A stretch of DNA of 64,000 bases from Parapedobacter sp. SGR-10 (GTDB lineage Bacteria > Bacteroidota > Bacteroidia > Sphingobacteriales > Sphingobacteriaceae): contig NZ_JAAJTJ010000002.1 of the NCBI RefSeq assembly GCF_011030405.1, positions 124,001 to 188,000 of the forward strand. Direction: 5' to 3'. The position numbers were made by a program, and so were the translations under genes. The notes beneath the pieces are model-generated. The model was not told the DNA's origin. It searched no databases and worked only from the letters and a program-made list of their open reading frames with translations. Below, in pieces: positions 60,238 to 64,000 of the stretch (position 1 is the first letter of the stretch; every line of letters starts with the position of its first letter).

Positions 60238-62400
60238 ATGGGTTTTAACAAAACGGTATATATGGTTAGAAATTTGATTTTTTGTTTAGCGTTGATTTCA
60301 GTTGTGGCCTGTGGGTCCAAACCACGGGTACAGATTGAAGAGGGGGGGATACAATTAAAACCGACCTTACAGCATGAAGTGATCGCAAAGGAAGTGGTCA
60401 ACTTATTGGAGAATTACAGTTATAAAAAGGTCCAGGCGAGCGATTCCTTGTCGAATATAGTCTTTGACAACTTGCTCAAAGCAGTAGACCGTGGCAGGAC
60501 CTATTTGTTGCAGACAGATCTTGACAATTTTCATCAATATCGCAACATTATCAGTCAAGATATGAAAGGAGGAGATCTATCAGCAGCTTTTTATATCTTC
60601 AATGTATATACCCAACGGTATCTTTCCTGTATCGAGTATGCCTTGACACAGGTAGATGTAGATCATGATTTTTCCCTGGATGAATCGTACACCAATTTTC
60701 GGGAAAAACTCCCTTGGTTTGCCAATGAGGAAGAGCTGAAAGATCAGTGGCGCAAACGTGTCAAATTTGATCTGCTCAGTTTGAGACTAGCTAGTTCAGA
60801 TCAGAAAGCCAGTGAAGAGAAGAACAAGGAGACATTGCGAAAGCGGTACAACAATCTCCTGTCCCAAGCTAAGAAAACAAACTCCAACGATGCCTTTCAG
60901 TTGATCATGTCGGCCTATACGGATGCTATCGATCCACATACGACCTATTATAACCCTTCTTTTGCGCAAGCTTTCAACGAAGGTATGTCCAATACTTTGG
61001 AGGGTATAGGTGCTAGGCTGCAGATGGAAAACGAAATGGTGACTATCAAGGAAATCATTGCAGGAGGACCGGCATTCAAGGATAAAACATTGAAAATAGA
61101 TGACAGGATCATCGGTGTAGCACAAGGCGACGGAGAGTTTGAGGATATTATTGGATGGCGTTTGGATGCTGCCGTGGCAAAAATCAAAGGGCCAAAGGGT
61201 ACGGTCGTACGTCTGAAAATCCTACCTGCCGGACAGGATATTGCTGCTCAGCCCGTTATCGTATCGTTGACACGTGACAAGATAGTTATAGAAGAAGAAT
61301 CTGCAAAGAAAGCTGTCAAGACTGTCAAGGGCGAAGATGGCAAGACCTATAGAATCGGTGTCATTACTCTTCCGAAGTTTTACATCGACTTTGAGGCTTA
61401 CCGTAAGCGGGATCCCAACTATAAGAGCACAACACGTGATATACGTTTGATTCTGGACACCCTCAATCAAGAAAAGGTGGATGCAATAGTATTGGATCTT
61501 CGGAATAATGGTGGGGGCTCTTTGCAAGAGGCCATCGAATTGACAGGCCTGTTTATTGATCAGGGACCTGTCGTACAAGTCCGTAATGTCGACAATAGGG
61601 TGGAAATAGAGAAGGATAAGGATAAAGGCGCAAAATGGACGGGACCATTTGCAGTCATTATCAATAGGTTTTCCGCATCGGCCTCCGAAATATTTGCAGG
61701 AGCTATCCAGGACTATGGAAGAGGTATTGTATTGGGCTCTACGACGTATGGAAAAGGTACGGTGCAGTCTGCTGTAGATATGTCCAGATTCATCAGCCCT
61801 ACCAATCGGTTACTGTTGAAAGCTGCGGGTGGCCAGGATACCGATGTACCGATCGGTGCGCCACAGTTTGGACAGATCAATATTACCATGGGCAAGTTCT
61901 ATAGGATTACGGGAAGCAGCACACAGCACAAAGGAGTGTCTGCCGACATTTCTTTCCCTTCACAATACACAGCAGAGAAATTTGGAGAAAGTTCGGAGCC
62001 TGCTGCCTTGCCTTGGGATCAGATCGACAGTGCACCGTTCCAACCATTAGCTGATCTTAATGCGGCAAAGAAAACATTAAAAAACCTCCATGAAGCGAGA
62101 ATGCAAAAATCTCCGGAGTATAAGTATCTGTTGGAAGATATACAGGAGTTCAATAAATCTGATTCTATTCCCCAAGCAACCTTACACGAGAGTAAGTTGA
62201 AGGAAGAGCGAGATGCAAATAAGCTGAAAAATAGAGAAAGGGTCAACAAGGTACTTGCCCTGCACGGTCTTCCGCTCTGGAAAGAGGGTGAACCTCAACC
62301 TAAGATGGACTTCGACTTTATCTTGGACGAGAGTTTACGTGTAGTAGCGGATTTTATCCCGATGAACCGTCCAATAGAGATGGCGTTGTTGAAAAACTAA
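60238..62400 (+). CDS. Carboxy-terminal processing protease (Prc/Tsp-type, S41), lipoprotein
   Basis: This 720-aa protein has a lipoprotein signal peptide (VRNLIFCLALISVVAC) and the layout of Prc/Tsp: an N-terminal helical part (about 30-240), a PDZ domain (about 250-340; GIGARLQMENEMVTIKEI), the S41 core with LDLRNNGGGSLQEAIELTG, then FSASASEIFAGAIQDYGRG (nucleophile Ser) and STTYGKGTVQSA (Lys), and the C-terminal DUF3340-like helices. It trims or degrades periplasmic proteins by recognising their C-termini. A second start at 60262 would give a shorter signal. It ends in a convergent terminator. Confidence 0.95.
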   Translation: MGFNKTVYMVRNLIFCLALISVVACGSKPRVQIEEGGIQLKPTLQHEVIAKEVVNLLENYSYKKVQASDSLSNIVFDNLLKAVDRGRTYLLQTDLDNFHQYRNIISQDMKGGDLSAAFYIFNVYTQRYLSCIEYALTQVDVDHDFSLDESYTNFREKLPWFANEEELKDQWRKRVKFDLLSLRLASSDQKASEEKNKETLRKRYNNLLSQAKKTNSNDAFQLIMSAYTDAIDPHTTYYNPSFAQAFNEGMSNTLEGIGARLQMENEMVTIKEIIAGGPAFKDKTLKIDDRIIGVAQGDGEFEDIIGWRLDAAVAKIKGPKGTVVRLKILPAGQDIAAQPVIVSLTRDKIVIEEESAKKAVKTVKGEDGKTYRIGVITLPKFYIDFEAYRKRDPNYKSTTRDIRLILDTLNQEKVDAIVLDLRNNGGGSLQEAIELTGLFIDQGPVVQVRNVDNRVEIEKDKDKGAKWTGPFAVIINRFSASASEIFAGAIQDYGRGIVLGSTTYGKGTVQSAVDMSRFISPTNRLLLKAAGGQDTDVPIGAPQFGQINITMGKFYRITGSSTQHKGVSADISFPSQYTAEKFGESSEPAALPWDQIDSAPFQPLADLNAAKKTLKNLHEARMQKSPEYKYLLEDIQEFNKSDSIPQATLHESKLKEERDANKLKNRERVNKVLALHGLPLWKEGEPQPKMDFDFILDESLRVVADFIPMNRPIEMALLKN

Positions 62401-62435
62401 ATATTAGGCCTTGATTCAAAATCAAGGCCTAATAT

Positions 62436-62437
<2 letters not shown>
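62399..62437. terminator. Bidirectional terminator between prc-type gene and pgi
   Basis: An exact 18-base stem (62399-62416 / 62420-62437) with a three-base loop. The arm contains TTAGGCCTTGATT. Both converging genes end inside the stem: the stop of the S41 protease on the left and the stop of pgi on the right. Confidence 0.9.

Positions 62438-64000
<1,563 letters not shown>

Overview
The window reads as a chromosomal segment of a Bacteroidota bacterium, most likely of the family Sphingobacteriaceae (Sphingobacterium, Pedobacter or Olivibacter type). The grounds are a 14-gene nuo operon with separate nuoC and nuoD and a short NuoG, typical Bacteroidota families (DUF5686, DUF5723, DUF4260, DUF5675, tricorn-like S41 protease, LytTR two-component pair), AT-rich leaders with few Shine-Dalgarno sites, and several TAnnTTTG -7 promoter boxes. 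The genus is not certain. No tRNA, rRNA, CRISPR array or complete transposase gene was seen.

Layout. 1-6.1 kb is the accessory part. It holds a 49-aa peptide gene followed by an acyltransferase-like gene, a degenerate membrane histidine kinase and a LytTR response regulator; then a small HTH gene, a degenerate 21-bp tandem-repeat array, and a cassette with a fibronectin III protein, a DUF5675 protein and two tiny membrane or amphipathic proteins. 6.4-13 kb carries single genes: a DUF892 ferritin-like protein, an EEP-family hydrolase, an atypical crotonase, DUF4260, a DUF5723 barrel, a lipocalin-like lipoprotein, a LuxR-type regulator and a PorT-like barrel. The region by eye looks richer in G+C than what follows.

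13-35 kb is mostly housekeeping. It has scpA (followed in frame by the decayed tail of another gene), pdhB, gcvH, anmK, a metallophosphoesterase, a DUF2461-cdsA-DUF2007-CPBP cluster, a 1103-aa tricorn-like protease, a frameshifted small lipoprotein, a glycosyltransferase, miaE and a luciferase-like monooxygenase. At 28.4-35.2 kb lies a glycerol-phosphate neighbourhood: NagD-type phosphatase, GlpT-type antiporter, sn-glycerol-1-phosphate dehydrogenase, exported glycerophosphodiesterase, a divergent DeoR-type regulator and an exported EEP hydrolase.

35.3-48.4 kb is a complete nuoA-N operon for respiratory complex I, broken only by an array of octamer repeats between nuoH and nuoI and closed by a terminator. 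48.5-64 kb contains a DUF5686 outer-membrane protein, a canonical crotonase, an AI-2E family permease, a phosphopantetheinyl transferase, dcd, prfB with its programmed +1 frameshift, rarA, a DnaQ-like exonuclease, mannose-1-phosphate guanylyltransferase, a TPR protein, a Prc-type S41 protease and the start-truncated pgi.

Small repeats run through the intergenic spaces: at least seven copies of a 28-base REP-like palindrome in two sequence subfamilies, a 127-bp MITE-like element with 14-bp terminal inverted repeats and an 11-bp direct repeat, further inverted repeats of the GTCATTYCGAC type, and octamer, decamer and 21-bp tandem arrays. The most interesting candidate for an undescribed system is the peptide / acyltransferase-like / kinase / LytTR locus at 423-3362, followed by the 21-bp array, whose minus strand reads as heptapeptide repeats, and the glycerol-1-phosphate cluster.
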